From: Paraferrimonas sedimenticola
GTDB lineage: Bacteria; Pseudomonadota; Gammaproteobacteria; Enterobacterales; Shewanellaceae
Assembly: GCF_002282855.1 (NCBI RefSeq)
Contig: NZ_NRIR01000004.1
Location: forward strand, 124,001-188,000
Direction of reading: 5' to 3'
DNA length: 64,000 nucleotides
In this document: positions 10,117 to 19,434 of the stretch, in pieces
Layout: each line of letters opens with the position of its first letter
Position numbering within the stretch: position 1 is the first letter of the stretch
Translations under genes and position numbers: made by a program
Notes under the pieces: model-generated
Database searches by the model: none
Told to the model about the DNA's origin: nothing
Seen by the model: only the letters and a program-made list of their open reading frames with translations

Positions 10117-11268
10117 ATGGCAAAACATTTATTTACCTCAGAGTCAGTATCTGAGGGGCATCCTGACAAGATTGCGGATCAAATCTCTGATGCGGTGCTA
10201 GACGCCATTTTGGCGCAAGATCCAAAAGCCCGTGTGGCTTGTGAAACCTATGTCAAAACCGGCATGGTTTTGGTCGGTGGTGAAATCACTACTTCGGCCT
10301 GGGTAGACATTGAAGAGCTAACCCGTAAGACAGTTCGCGAAATTGGCTACACCCACTCAGACATGGGCTTTGACGCCGATTCATGCGCGATTCTGAACGC
10401 CATTGGCAAGCAGTCGCCTGACATTAACCAAGGTGTTGACCGTGCTGACCCTAAAGAACAGGGCGCCGGCGACCAAGGTTTGATGTTTGGTTACGCGTCT
10501 AACGAAACCGACGTTCTAATGCCAGCCCCAATTACCTACGCCCACCGTTTGGTTAAGCGCCAAGCCGAAGTGCGTAAGAGTGGCCAGCTGCCATGGTTGC
10601 GTCCTGATGCCAAATCTCAGGTAACCTTCGCTTATGAAGATGGCAAAATTTCTGGTATCGATGCGGTGGTTCTATCCACTCAGCACGACGAAGACATCAA
10701 GCAAGCGGATCTGATTGAAGCCGTTCGCGAACACATCATCAAGCCTGAGCTGCCAGAACAGTGGATCACCAAAAACACCAAGTTCTTCATCAACCCAACC
10801 GGCCGTTTCGTTATCGGTGGTCCTGTGGGGGATTGTGGTCTGACGGGTCGTAAGATCATCGTAGATACCTACGGCGGTGTTGCGCGTCACGGTGGTGGTG
10901 CCTTCTCTGGTAAAGATCCATCAAAAGTTGACCGCTCAGCGGCATACGCGGGTCGCTATGTTGCTAAGAACTTGGTTGCCGCTGGTCTGGCCGACCGCTT
11001 GGAAATCCAGGTGTCTTACGCGATTGGTGTTGCCGAGCCGACCTCTATCAGCATCGATACTTTCGGTACTGGTAAGCTATCTGAAGAGAAACTCATTGAT
11101 TTGGTGCGTCGTCACTTTGACCTACGTCCATACGGCCTGATTGAAATGTTGGACCTTAACCGTCCTATCTACCAGCCAACCGCTGCTTATGGCCACTTTG
11201 GTCGCGAAGAGTTCCCATGGGAGCGCACCGACAAAGCCGAGGCCCTGCGCTCAGACGCCGGTCTGTAA
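10117..11268 (+). CDS. metK: S-adenosylmethionine synthetase
   Basis: 383 residues, the standard length. The enzyme makes S-adenosylmethionine from methionine and ATP in the cytosol. The N-terminal [20 protein letters not shown], the central [12 protein letters not shown] and the phosphate loop with [19 protein letters not shown] are all intact. The start has GAGAAG upstream. Monocistronic: a strong terminator follows. The upstream MET boxes indicate feedback control by MetJ, the repressor that senses the product of this enzyme. Next to tkt it marks the gene order common in Shewanella. Confidence 0.98.
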   Translation: MAKHLFTSESVSEGHPDKIADQISDAVLDAILAQDPKARVACETYVKTGMVLVGGEITTSAWVDIEELTRKTVREIGYTHSDMGFDADSCAILNAIGKQSPDINQGVDRADPKEQGAGDQGLMFGYASNETDVLMPAPITYAHRLVKRQAEVRKSGQLPWLRPDAKSQVTFAYEDGKISGIDAVVLSTQHDEDIKQADLIEAVREHIIKPELPEQWITKNTKFFINPTGRFVIGGPVGDCGLTGRKIIVDTYGGVARHGGGAFSGKDPSKVDRSAAYAGRYVAKNLVAAGLADRLEIQVSYAIGVAEPTSISIDTFGTGKLSEEKLIDLVRRHFDLRPYGLIEMLDLNRPIYQPTAAYGHFGREEFPWERTDKAEALRSDAGL

Positions 11269-11287
11269 CTGCCACTGCTGTTCGTCC

Positions 11288-11315
11288 AAAGCCAGTCCTC
11301 GCGACTGGCTTTTTT
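11288..11315 (+). terminator. Terminator after metK
   Basis: AAGCCAGTC pairs with GACTGGCTT around a CTCGC loop and is followed by T6. Confidence 0.9.
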
Positions 11316-11399
11316 GTACCTCAAGCTCAGTTGTGGTGGTTTGTACCGCGCATGGATACTGGTTAGACTGAGCAAAAATCACTGACACAGGGAGTTGTT

Positions 11400-12191
11400 A
11401 TGTCAGTCAAACTCACCATTGCCATTGTCAGCCTGTGCTGTCTTCCCTTTACCAGTGCGGCGCAAGGGTTTGCCTCTGACAAAGTGCAATCGAAAGCCCC
11501 TCACGCGTTCGTACTACAACCTGAAGCCAAGCCGTTTTTGGAGCGCGCTGCTCTAGAGACTCAAACTCAGGCGCGACAACTGGCACGTAACATTCAGCGA
11601 GTGCGCACACTGGCCAAGGCCCTCAAGGAGTGGGAGACTTTGCCCTTCAGCGAGCGAGTGGAATACCTAGAGCAAATCTTTGCTATCCAAGTGCGCCTCA
11701 TGCAGATCAAACAACCAGATTTGTTAATTGACGCCAGCAGTTACCCAGACAAGGTTGCCTACTTTGATTTTGACCCGAGCGAGCCTCTCGAAGGTAAAGT
11801 GTTTTTGAACTCGGCCAAGTTGGCGGACGCCAATCCTTGGTTATCGTTAGCGCTGTTGATTCACGAAACTCGCCACGCCTATCAACTGCAACAAACCGAA
11901 CCCGACGAGCTTACCCAAGCTTGGCAAGCGGCGTTTGTGCTGCAAAAAGAAACAGAGAAATGGTCCGCCAGCGACTTTTACGCTTTGGCAAACGAATTTG
12001 AAGCCTTTCAATACGCCAATTTTGCCATGGGCTTGTTGACCAACTTTGAGCAACCCGAGCAAGGTCTGGGTCTGTTGGGTGCTCAGTACGATAGCCAAGG
12101 CCAACTTGTGATAGATCTGTTGCAGTGGCACGAGCACAGCAGCGGCGTCAGCTTAGTGGAGCGCTACAACAACGCTCTGGCTAATCACTAG
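11400..12191 (+). CDS. Secreted protein with an HExxH motif, possible metallopeptidase
   Basis: 263 residues with an N-terminal signal peptide (LTIAIVSLCCLPFTSAA, cleavage near 21). A charged, helical region follows at about 40-100. In the middle, LLIHETRHAYQLQ carries a zinc-type HExxH, and about 40 residues later ANEFEAFQYA offers a glutamate that could be the third ligand, as in gluzincins. No named family was recognised with confidence; some DUF-type inactive or structural relatives also carry such motifs. Exported to the periplasm or surface by inference. GGGAG seven bases before the ATG supports the start. It ends inside the convergent glycosyltransferase gene (11-nt overlap). Confidence 0.65.
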   Translation: MSVKLTIAIVSLCCLPFTSAAQGFASDKVQSKAPHAFVLQPEAKPFLERAALETQTQARQLARNIQRVRTLAKALKEWETLPFSERVEYLEQIFAIQVRLMQIKQPDLLIDASSYPDKVAYFDFDPSEPLEGKVFLNSAKLADANPWLSLALLIHETRHAYQLQQTEPDELTQAWQAAFVLQKETEKWSASDFYALANEFEAFQYANFAMGLLTNFEQPEQGLGLLGAQYDSQGQLVIDLLQWHEHSSGVSLVERYNNALANH

Positions 12192-12993
12192 CTTTCTCGC
12201 TCAAATGGCTATTGAGTCCCTGCTCGCACCAAGTAAGGGACTCAATACGAGTTTTCTCAAATTCGGCGTGGTTCTCAGGTGAGATCGCTCGGTGAGACTC
12301 GGTGTGGTAGATGTGAAACGCTGTGGCGCCGTGGCGGATCCTAATCTTGTGAACGCCGATATTCATCAAACGTATCGCAAACTCTAAATCGTCGCCGCCC
12401 CAACCGGTAAAGGCTTCATTAAACCCATTTACCTTCAGCGCATCATTGTGCCAAAAGGACATGTTGGCACCGTAAAACCCTCGTAACTTGTGACACACGC
12501 TACTGCGAAGATTTCGCAGCCATACCGGGCGTATTAAGTCAGAACGATGAGCGTGAATGCCCGGAGACAACATGTGAGGAACGTATCCATCTAGGACACG
12601 TTGTGAAAGCGTCGGGTTCATATACATGCGCCGCCCTGCCAAGCAATAGCCGGGTTTGGCCATTTCCTGGTGATCTGCCAGAAAGTGCGAGTGCATTACA
12701 ATGTCGCCGTCAATCACCACTATGTAATCTGAACTGACCTTGGCTATCGCCAAATTGCGACTTCGATTAAGCCTAAAACCGTCATCTTCTTGCCAGCTGT
12801 GAATGATAGGCACAGGCGACTGCTGTTGAAGTTCGGCAATCAAAGCACGGGTCTCTTCACCCGAGCCATCATCAGCAATGATTATCTCGTCAGGCATGCG
12901 AACTTGCCGCCAAGCAGACTCAACCGAACGTCGCAATGCATCCGGCCAGTTGTAGGTGGTAATCACTAAACTGATGCGCTTTGGTGAAGGCAT
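12181..12993 (-). CDS. Glycosyltransferase family 2 (chondroitin-polymerase-like N-terminal type)
   Basis: 270 residues. GT-A fold at the N-terminus: ISLVITTYNWPDALRRS, then EIIIADDGSGEE, and VVIDGDIVMH, which holds the D-x-D metal-binding pair. The C-terminal half carries FTGWGGDDLEFAIRL, the galactosyltransferase-like acceptor/base motif found in chondroitin-type polymerases and LPS core enzymes. It should transfer a sugar from a nucleotide-sugar to a surface glycan; donor and acceptor are unknown. No membrane helix. Ribosome-binding site TGAGGAG lies before the ATG. It is divergent from another GT2 gene, so the pair may serve one glycan. Confidence 0.85.
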   Translation of the reverse strand: MPSPKRISLVITTYNWPDALRRSVESAWRQVRMPDEIIIADDGSGEETRALIAELQQQSPVPIIHSWQEDDGFRLNRSRNLAIAKVSSDYIVVIDGDIVMHSHFLADHQEMAKPGYCLAGRRMYMNPTLSQRVLDGYVPHMLSPGIHAHRSDLIRPVWLRNLRSSVCHKLRGFYGANMSFWHNDALKVNGFNEAFTGWGGDDLEFAIRLMNIGVHKIRIRHGATAFHIYHTESHRAISPENHAEFEKTRIESLTWCEQGLNSHLSEKASD

Positions 12994-13191
12994 TAAGTCT
13001 CCTCAAGGGCTGTGAGTCCGCTCTTCTACTCTAGTTAATTAGAGTTAACTTAATCAACTATCGCTAATTTCGGCGCAACAATAACCGCAAATACCCCACA
13101 TTGCCAAACGCATCTAACACTGGCTTCAGCCCCGATTCAGGGTACTTTGTTCACAATTGGCAGGTTTTAAAAAACGGAATATGGGTTCCTT

Positions 13192-14328
13192 ATGTTGAAA
13201 CTGATTTCTCGCACACTATTGCTCCCAATTGCTTGGGTGATGGATTGGTGGTCTTTACGCCAGCACCCCAAGCCACACGCGCCCGCTCCTTCGCCGTTGC
13301 GCGCCAGTAAACCTATGAGAAAAGCTCGCGACCAGAACATTTTGGTTTCTGTTGTGATTCCGGTATACGGCGTTGAGAAATATCTGCGCGCTTGCCTAGA
13401 TTCCTTGCTGCTACAACCGCTTGATGAGAAGTATCAGGACAAACTGGAAATCATTCTGGTGCACGACGCCAGCCCAGATAGCTCGCTCGCCATTATGGAG
13501 TCGCACCCTCAGCGTCATCGTTTTCGCATCGTTAACCACCAGCAAAACCAAGGGATTGCCGCTACTCGCAATACTGGTCTGAGCGAAGCCGTGGGCGAGT
13601 ACATATTATTCTTTGATTCCGACGATGTACTTAAGCCGGGGATTTTGAATCAATTTATGGTGCAAGCCGAGTCTGGTGAAGCGCAAGTGGTGGAAAGCTA
13701 TAATCATCCGATTGCCACCGATGAACTCGACCGTCTTCAACTCAAGAGTTTCAGCCGTGAGCAAGCCTTTGGAGGTCCCTCGCCGCTTTACACCGACTTT
13801 GAGAGTATCAAGACCAACCTTAGCGGGTTTGCCTGGGGTAAGCTCTGGCACCACAGTTTGTGGCATGACTGCGAGTTTCCCGATGGCTTATTGTTTGAGG
13901 ACAGCATAATCAGTAATGCTCTGGTTTACCGAGTAAAAAGTTTACGCCATCTGCGCACCGCTAGTGCTTTCTATCGTTCAAACCCCAAATCCATTGTGCG
14001 CCAGCGCATTACTCCTAAGCACGGCTGGCATCACTGTTACAGTCTGCAGGCCGGTTGGCAGTTATATCAATCCGCAAACAGCACTCAAGCTAACACCTAT
14101 TACCAACAGTTGTTTGATGAGCTTGGGCATTATCTGCGAATTCGGACTAAGGGGCTGACGTTTGCCTCGACTCAAAGCATGCTGGCGTTCGCCGATCAAT
14201 TACTCTGCGAAGTGGAAACTCAGCTAAACCCCAGTATCGGACTGACGCCAAAACAGCGACTGCAGCGCTGGGCGATTGCCAAACACCGAGTAAATCTCTG
14301 GTTTTTAACCGCCTTTAGAGAGCGGTAG
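13192..14328 (+). CDS. Glycosyltransferase family 2
   Basis: 378 residues. A basic, hydrophobic N-terminus (about 1-25) may attach the protein to the membrane. The GT2 domain runs from about 48: VSVVIPVYGVEKYLRACLDS, EIILVHDASPDSS, NQGIAATRNTGL and the D-x-D-like LFFDSDDVL. The C-terminal half (LSGFAWGKLWHHSL, FEDSIISNALVY) is of the kind seen in polysaccharide and LPS glycosyltransferases. The sugar is unknown. The ribosome-binding site is weak, and a later ATG at 13318 (MRKARDQN) would remove the N-terminal extension but keep the whole catalytic domain, so the start is uncertain. Confidence 0.83.
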   Translation: MLKLISRTLLLPIAWVMDWWSLRQHPKPHAPAPSPLRASKPMRKARDQNILVSVVIPVYGVEKYLRACLDSLLLQPLDEKYQDKLEIILVHDASPDSSLAIMESHPQRHRFRIVNHQQNQGIAATRNTGLSEAVGEYILFFDSDDVLKPGILNQFMVQAESGEAQVVESYNHPIATDELDRLQLKSFSREQAFGGPSPLYTDFESIKTNLSGFAWGKLWHHSLWHDCEFPDGLLFEDSIISNALVYRVKSLRHLRTASAFYRSNPKSIVRQRITPKHGWHHCYSLQAGWQLYQSANSTQANTYYQQLFDELGHYLRIRTKGLTFASTQSMLAFADQLLCEVETQLNPSIGLTPKQRLQRWAIAKHRVNLWFLTAFRER

Positions 14329-14392
14329 GCCCAGAAAAAGGCTATAATGCCGCTCCGAAACCTAAGACAGAATTTGAGAACAGAGACAGAAA

Positions 14393-14827
14393 ATGCGAAT
14401 TGTTGGTGTTGAACTGAAAAGTAACGAAGCGGTGGTATCGCTAATTTCCTACGCTGAAGGCCTAGTTGACCTGCCCCCGTTTCGCGCTCGTCGCGTCACC
14501 ATGAGCAAAGGCACCGATGCCCAAACTCTAAAAGATTTTCAGTTCGAATTCTCAAAGCTGATGAAGGACTATCAGGTAGAAAAAGTGGTGATCCGCGAAC
14601 GTCCAACCAAGGGACGTTTTGCCGGTAGCGCGGTTGGATTCAAGATGGAAGCGGCAATCCAGCTGATCGAAGGTTTGAACGTTGAGCTGTTAAGCGCCAA
14701 TCAAATCAAGACTTCGCTTAAGCACACGCCGCTGCCTATCGAGTTTGCCGCCACCGGCCTTAAAGGTTTTCAAGAAGGCGCCTTTACTAGCGCCTTCGCC
14801 TCTTGTCATCTGAAAACCGAAGACTAA
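14393..14827 (+). CDS. DUF3010 family protein
   Basis: 144 residues matching DUF3010, a family of unknown function common in Shewanella, Vibrio and relatives. The beginning MRIVGVELKSNEAVVSLI and the central VEKVVIRERPTKGRFAGSAVGFKMEAAIQLI recall an RNase H-like (RuvX/RuvC-type) fold, in which a strand-borne acidic residue opens the domain; this comparison is only inference. No signal peptide, so cytosolic. A TATAAT hexamer at 14343-14348 may be part of its promoter. The TAA stop overlaps the stop of the convergent YHS gene by 4 nt. Confidence 0.85.
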   Translation: MRIVGVELKSNEAVVSLISYAEGLVDLPPFRARRVTMSKGTDAQTLKDFQFEFSKLMKDYQVEKVVIRERPTKGRFAGSAVGFKMEAAIQLIEGLNVELLSANQIKTSLKHTPLPIEFAATGLKGFQEGAFTSAFASCHLKTED

Positions 14828-15291
14828 CTCTTATTCTCGGCGGCAACTTCTGCCGCCTTCTCTACCCAGTTAGCGTCCGCTTTCTCGACATACCCTTCTT
14901 TGTCCTTACGCCAGGTCTCTCGCACGCCCAAGCTGTAATTTAAGTAGAGCTTGTCGTTGTAGATTTCCCAGGCCTGCGGGTCGGTACTTACCACAAAGCC
15001 TCGCGACATGGCGTAAGCGCAATAACCGCCGTATTCAGGCGCGTACTTTGCCGGCTCTGCATCAAACATGGCCTTGTGCTGTGCGTTGGCAAAACGCCAC
15101 TGCACCCCTTGGTACTGACTGGTAAAGGCCGCATCACCAAGCGTCGGCTCACCATCGGTAAAGTACGCCACCACGTCGTAACCGCGATTAGCAACACCCT
15201 CCTCTGTGAATACCGGCTCATCGCCTAAACTGGTGCACGCACTGATAAGCAGTGCGGCAAATATTACTGTAGCTAATCGCCAAATTGTCAT
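14824..15291 (-). CDS. YHS-domain lipoprotein
   Basis: 155 residues from the chosen start. The leader ends in the lipobox LISAC (Cys20 region), so the mature protein should be a lipoprotein. The YHS-type core includes NRGYDVVAYFTDGEPTLGD, FTSQYQGVQWRFANAQHKAMFDAEPAKYAP and YGGYCAYAMSRG, the pattern of periplasmic YHS proteins often found with metal or copper handling genes. No metal-related neighbour is present, so the role is open. The frame extends to 15375, but GGAGG six bases before 15291 and the following signal sequence decide the start. Confidence 0.86.
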   Translation of the reverse strand: MTIWRLATVIFAALLISACTSLGDEPVFTEEGVANRGYDVVAYFTDGEPTLGDAAFTSQYQGVQWRFANAQHKAMFDAEPAKYAPEYGGYCAYAMSRGFVVSTDPQAWEIYNDKLYLNYSLGVRETWRKDKEGYVEKADANWVEKAAEVAAENKS

Positions 15292-15561
15292 ATCGCCTCC
15301 ATTAGAATTTGCGTTTAACCAGTTGACCGGTAAACCTGCGGCTATGTTGCACGCGCACCAGATTGGTGCAAACAAACCGTTCTCGCACTCGGTTTGGGCA
15401 AAAATTCAACACCTCAAACCATCCTAACTAATAAAAATCAATTAAAACAGCTGGATACAGAAGTGGAACGGGGTTTGCCTGTTTGTATAAGCAAAGAGTT
15501 TACGGAGAAAGCGTTTTAGACAAGCGTTTGTCACACAAAGCCACAGCCTAAGGAGGGCGCT

Positions 15562-16401
15562 ATGATGACCTGTTCGTCGCTGCACACCCTGATAGCCACG
15601 GATCTGGATGGCACCTTGCTGGACCACAGCAACTATTCATCCGACCAAGCCCAGCCAGCATTAAGCCGCTGCTTGTCCCTTGGCATTCCCGTGATCTTTA
15701 ACACCTCCAAGACGCGCATCGAGTCGGCTCAAATTCGCTCGCAACTCAATATCAATGACCCCTACATTGTCGAAAACGGCTCAGCGATCATCATTCCCAA
15801 AGCTTGGATGGCGCGGCTGAGCTGTGATACCAGTGCGTTGTTGCAAACCGCCAATGAATGGGTATTGCCGCTGGGGTTATCTCGCAGTCACATCGTCTCT
15901 CAACTGAAACGGCTCAAAGCTGAACGCGGTTTTCGCTTTACCGGTTTTTCTGACATGCGTTTGAGTGAACTGGTGAGCCACACTGGCCTGTCCGCTGGTG
16001 ATGCCGAGCTGGCCAATCAGCGCGAGTATTCTGAGCCTTTGTTGTGGCAAGACAGCAAAGCCGCTCTGACCATTTTTAAAAACTGCCTAGAAAAGTTGGG
16101 GCTGCGCCTTCTCAAAGGTGGTCGTTTTTACCACGTGCTGGGTCAAACCGACAAAGGCCAGGCGCTCAACTGGCTCAAAGATCTTTACCAAAACCAACAC
16201 GGCTCGCCCACCACGGTTATCGCTCTTGGCGATAGCCACAACGATATCGACATGATGCAAGCCGCCGACATCGCAATTTGGGTGCGCTCGCCTGCGCATC
16301 CGGTGCCTGATGCCGGCTACCACAGGTTGTCGTTCACGACTCGCGCTCAAGGGCCTGCGGGTTGGAACGAAGCCATTACCAGTCTGATTGGCAGTTACTA
16401 A
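15562..16401 (+). CDS. Glucosyl- or mannosyl-3-phosphoglycerate phosphatase (HAD-IIB)
   Basis: 279 residues. HAD motif I is ATDLDGTLLD (Asp14/Asp16), motif II lies in VIFNTSKTR, and motif IV is ALGDSHNDIDMM. This is the MPGP/YedP branch of the HAD-IIB subfamily, which removes phosphate from mannosyl- or glucosyl-3-phosphoglycerate. Since the next gene is a GpgS-type synthase, the substrate is probably glucosyl-3-phosphoglycerate and the product glucosylglycerate, a compatible solute. AGGAGG at 15551-15556 supports a start at 15562 or 15565. It is 15 bp before the synthase gene, so they are one operon. Confidence 0.87.
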   Translation: MMTCSSLHTLIATDLDGTLLDHSNYSSDQAQPALSRCLSLGIPVIFNTSKTRIESAQIRSQLNINDPYIVENGSAIIIPKAWMARLSCDTSALLQTANEWVLPLGLSRSHIVSQLKRLKAERGFRFTGFSDMRLSELVSHTGLSAGDAELANQREYSEPLLWQDSKAALTIFKNCLEKLGLRLLKGGRFYHVLGQTDKGQALNWLKDLYQNQHGSPTTVIALGDSHNDIDMMQAADIAIWVRSPAHPVPDAGYHRLSFTTRAQGPAGWNEAITSLIGSY

Positions 16402-16416
16402 GCGGAGAAAACACGC

Positions 16417-17658
16417 ATGGCAGATTTTCATCAAAATGGTGTGATAACTACCCTACACAATCTCAACTGTCGCTCGCTGGAAGATTTAGAAAGCGACTTG
16501 TGCCAGTTCGCCAAGCGCCGTCCCTTGGGCTTAGTACTGCCCTCGCTGTACTCGGAGTTGCAAACTCAAGCACTGCCCAAGATCATCGATGAGCTCAAAA
16601 AGGTACCCTACCTATCTCAAATCATCATTGGCTTAGACAGAGCAAACCTCGCTGAGTACCAGCACGCGTTGGAGTTTTTTGGCCAGTTGCCGCAGCAGCA
16701 TCGAGTACTTTGGAACGACGGCCCGCGTCTGCGTGCCATCGACGCAGAACTGAGAAGCAAGGGCTTAGCCCCAGAGGAAATGGGCAAAGGCCGCAACGTC
16801 TGGTATTGCTTTGGCTATGCCTTGGCCACCAATCAAGTTAAGGCGTTAGCACTGCACGATTGCGACATAGTTACCTATGAGCGCGGCTTGTTAGCACGCT
16901 TGTTGTACCCAGTGGCTCAGCCTGCATTCCAATACAAATTTTGCAAAGGCTATTACGCTCGCGCTGCTAAAGGTACCCTCAACGGCCGCGTCAGCCGCTT
17001 ACTGGTGACCCCGCTGATTCGCACCCTAAAACGCCAATTCCCCGACAACGAGTACCTGGAATACTTAGACAGTTTCCGCTACCCGCTCGCAGGCGAGTTC
17101 TCTTTCCGCTTAGACGTGCTTAACGACCTGCGTATTCCATCCGATTGGGGACTGGAGATTGGTGTGCTGGCAGAGATGAAGCGCAATTACGCCAGTAACC
17201 GCTTGTGCCAAGTGGACATTTGCGACCGCTACGACCACAAACACCAAGACCTGTCCGCCGGTAACGACAACGGTGGACTGTCAAAAATGTCCATCGACAT
17301 CTCCAAAGCTCTGTTTCGCAAGCTCGCCACTCAGGGTGCGGTGTTTAACGAAGGCGTGATGCGTACGATAAAAGCCAGTTACTACCGTTTGGCGTTGGAC
17401 TTTATCGAGTCTTACCGCAACGATGCCATCATCAATGGCTTGGACATTGACGTGCACAAAGAAGAAGCCGCGGTAGAGCTATTTGCCGAGAACATTCTCA
17501 AAGCCGGTGACAACTTTCTCAACCACAGCATGGAAACGCCATTTATTCCTAGTTGGCATCGAGTGTCAGCCGCAGTACCAGACATTTTGGAGCGTTTGGT
17601 GGAAGCGGTTGAGCTGGACACTCAAGAGTTCTTGCAGCTTCCTGCTAAGGCCAGTTAA
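16417..17658 (+). CDS. gpgS: Glucosyl-3-phosphoglycerate synthase-like glycosyltransferase (GT81-type)
   Basis: 413 residues. The predicted reaction joins glucose from a nucleotide-sugar to 3-phosphoglycerate. The sequence resembles the archaeal/bacterial GpgS group: PLGLVLPSLYSEL at the front, IIIGLDRANLAEY, and ALHDCDIVTYERGLLARL with the metal-binding Asp148-x-Asp150. AGEFSFRLDVL and WGLEIGVLAEM further on are typical of the acceptor region. Cytosolic. It sits between the matching phosphatase and a GH13_18 phosphorylase, which makes glucosylglycerate the likely product. A mannosyl-specific enzyme is possible but fits the neighbour less well. The stop overlaps the next start (TAATG). Confidence 0.84.
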   Translation: MADFHQNGVITTLHNLNCRSLEDLESDLCQFAKRRPLGLVLPSLYSELQTQALPKIIDELKKVPYLSQIIIGLDRANLAEYQHALEFFGQLPQQHRVLWNDGPRLRAIDAELRSKGLAPEEMGKGRNVWYCFGYALATNQVKALALHDCDIVTYERGLLARLLYPVAQPAFQYKFCKGYYARAAKGTLNGRVSRLLVTPLIRTLKRQFPDNEYLEYLDSFRYPLAGEFSFRLDVLNDLRIPSDWGLEIGVLAEMKRNYASNRLCQVDICDRYDHKHQDLSAGNDNGGLSKMSIDISKALFRKLATQGAVFNEGVMRTIKASYYRLALDFIESYRNDAIINGLDIDVHKEEAAVELFAENILKAGDNFLNHSMETPFIPSWHRVSAAVPDILERLVEAVELDTQEFLQLPAKAS

Positions 17659-19397
17659 TGAGCCACGGTTCTCTATTTGAACGCCTTGTTGCCTATTTAG
17701 AACAGCTCTACCCCAAGCTGGATGCCCATCAGTTGGCACGCCAATGCTTGTATCAAATGGAATTGGACTTTGAGGTAACTACACCGAGCGCCCATAACAA
17801 CAGTTGGGATCAATCCGACTGTTGGCTGATCAGCTACGGCGATAGTATTCTCAAGTCCGGTGAGAAACCCTTGAGTACACTGCACGGGTTTATCGAAGCC
17901 CAGCTGGCGGAAACCGTATCAGGGGTGCACATACTGCCCTTTTTTCCCTACAGCTCGGACGACGGCTTCTCGGTCATCGACTATTACTCGGTCAACGATT
18001 CACTGGGCGATTGGAATGACATTCGCGCCATAGGCGAGCGTTGGGACTTGATGGCGGACTTGGTGATCAACCACTGTTCGGCCCGTAGCGGTTGGTTTGA
18101 GAACTTTCGCCACAATCGCGATCCCGGCCGTGGCTTTTTCAAGTGCGCCGATCCGAGTTGGGATTTGTCTCAGGTGGTACGCCCACGCACCAACGACCTG
18201 CTGCAAAGCTATACCAGCGTCGATGGTGAGCGCTGGTTGTGGTGCACCTTTAGCCGTGATCAGGTGGATTTGGACTTTGAAAATCCACAGGTACTGCTGG
18301 AGTTTTTGGCCATCATTCGCCATTACTTGAATCACAAGGTGCGCATATTTCGCCTAGACGCCATCGCCTTTGTGTGGAAAATCCCAGGTACCAATTGCCT
18401 CAATCTGGCTCAAACCCACACCCTAGTTCGACTGCTCAGATTATTGGTGGAGCACGCCCAGCCAAATGCGGTGATCATTACCGAAACCAATATTCCTAAC
18501 CGCGAGAACTTAAGCTACTTTGGCAACGCTAACGAAGCCCATGGTATCTATAATTTCGCCTTGCCGCCACTGCTGCTGCACACTCTAATCAGCGGTGATG
18601 CCAGTCACTTGAGCAACTGGGCGATGGCCATGCCGCCGGCGCAAAACGGCACCTTCTTTTTGAACTTTATAGCGTCCCACGATGGCATTGGTCTGCGCCC
18701 GGTCGAACACATATTGGATGAGGCCGAAACCCAAACCTTAATTAACACCATGCAAGGATTTGGCGGACGCATTTCCTGGCGGAACTTGTCCGAGCAAAGG
18801 GTCAAACCTTACGAGATAAACATCAGTCTCTTCGACGCACTGAAGGGCACCGCCAAAGGAGTGGACTCTCATCAGTTGGCTCGATTCATCTGCGCCCACT
18901 GCATCATGCTATCGCTTGAGGGCATTCCGGCGATCTACATTCACAGTTGGTTGGCCACTGGCAACGACTATCACAAATTGCAGCACTCCCAGCACAATCG
19001 CGCCATCAATCGCCACCGCTGGCAAGCAGACCAACTAGAAAGCGCACTCGCGGATACCGATAGCCACCACGCCAAGGCGTTAACTGCACTAAAGCGTCTA
19101 GTTGGCATTCGTCAGCACCAAAGCGCATTTCACCCCAATGCCACTCAGTACACATTGCAGTTGGGCAAACACTTATTTGGCATCTGGCGCCAGAGCTTGG
19201 ACCGTCGCCAAAGCGTATTCGCAATCCACAACGTCAGCAGTCAAACTCAGTCCCTGCCTCTATCGGAAATCAACCTAACCGAGTTAGACCAGTGGACCGA
19301 TTTGCTCAGCCAGCAAAGCATTGATCCCAGCCAAAAGTCCCTGCAGCTCGCACCTTATCAGAGCGTCTGGCTGACTAACCTTGCTAATCCCGCCTAG
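17658..19397 (+). CDS. GH13 subfamily 18 phosphorylase, probably glucosylglycerate phosphorylase
   Basis: 579 residues of the sucrose-phosphorylase family. Catalytic residues in view: nucleophile Asp234 in FRLDAIAFVWK, acid/base Glu276 in IITETNIPN, and the transition-state Asp342 in ASHDGIGLRP. The N-terminal HILPFFPYSSDDGFSVIDY is the usual GH13_18 opening. Members of this subfamily phosphorolyse sucrose, sucrose-6-phosphate, glucosylglycerol or glucosylglycerate. Tight coupling to gpgS (TAATG, 1-nt overlap) points to glucosylglycerate, giving glucose-1-phosphate and glycerate. That would let the cell recover carbon when osmotic stress ends. Specificity is inferred from context. Confidence 0.85.
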   Translation: MSHGSLFERLVAYLEQLYPKLDAHQLARQCLYQMELDFEVTTPSAHNNSWDQSDCWLISYGDSILKSGEKPLSTLHGFIEAQLAETVSGVHILPFFPYSSDDGFSVIDYYSVNDSLGDWNDIRAIGERWDLMADLVINHCSARSGWFENFRHNRDPGRGFFKCADPSWDLSQVVRPRTNDLLQSYTSVDGERWLWCTFSRDQVDLDFENPQVLLEFLAIIRHYLNHKVRIFRLDAIAFVWKIPGTNCLNLAQTHTLVRLLRLLVEHAQPNAVIITETNIPNRENLSYFGNANEAHGIYNFALPPLLLHTLISGDASHLSNWAMAMPPAQNGTFFLNFIASHDGIGLRPVEHILDEAETQTLINTMQGFGGRISWRNLSEQRVKPYEINISLFDALKGTAKGVDSHQLARFICAHCIMLSLEGIPAIYIHSWLATGNDYHKLQHSQHNRAINRHRWQADQLESALADTDSHHAKALTALKRLVGIRQHQSAFHPNATQYTLQLGKHLFGIWRQSLDRRQSVFAIHNVSSQTQSLPLSEINLTELDQWTDLLSQQSIDPSQKSLQLAPYQSVWLTNLANPA

Positions 19398-19434
19398 CCG
19401 CCCTAACTTAGCTTAAGGACGATTGGAGTGGTTT

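Noticed and set aside
13101-13310. A 69-residue frame ahead of the GT2 gene at 13192
   Set aside because: It overlaps the start of a clear glycosyltransferase in another frame and has no family pattern.
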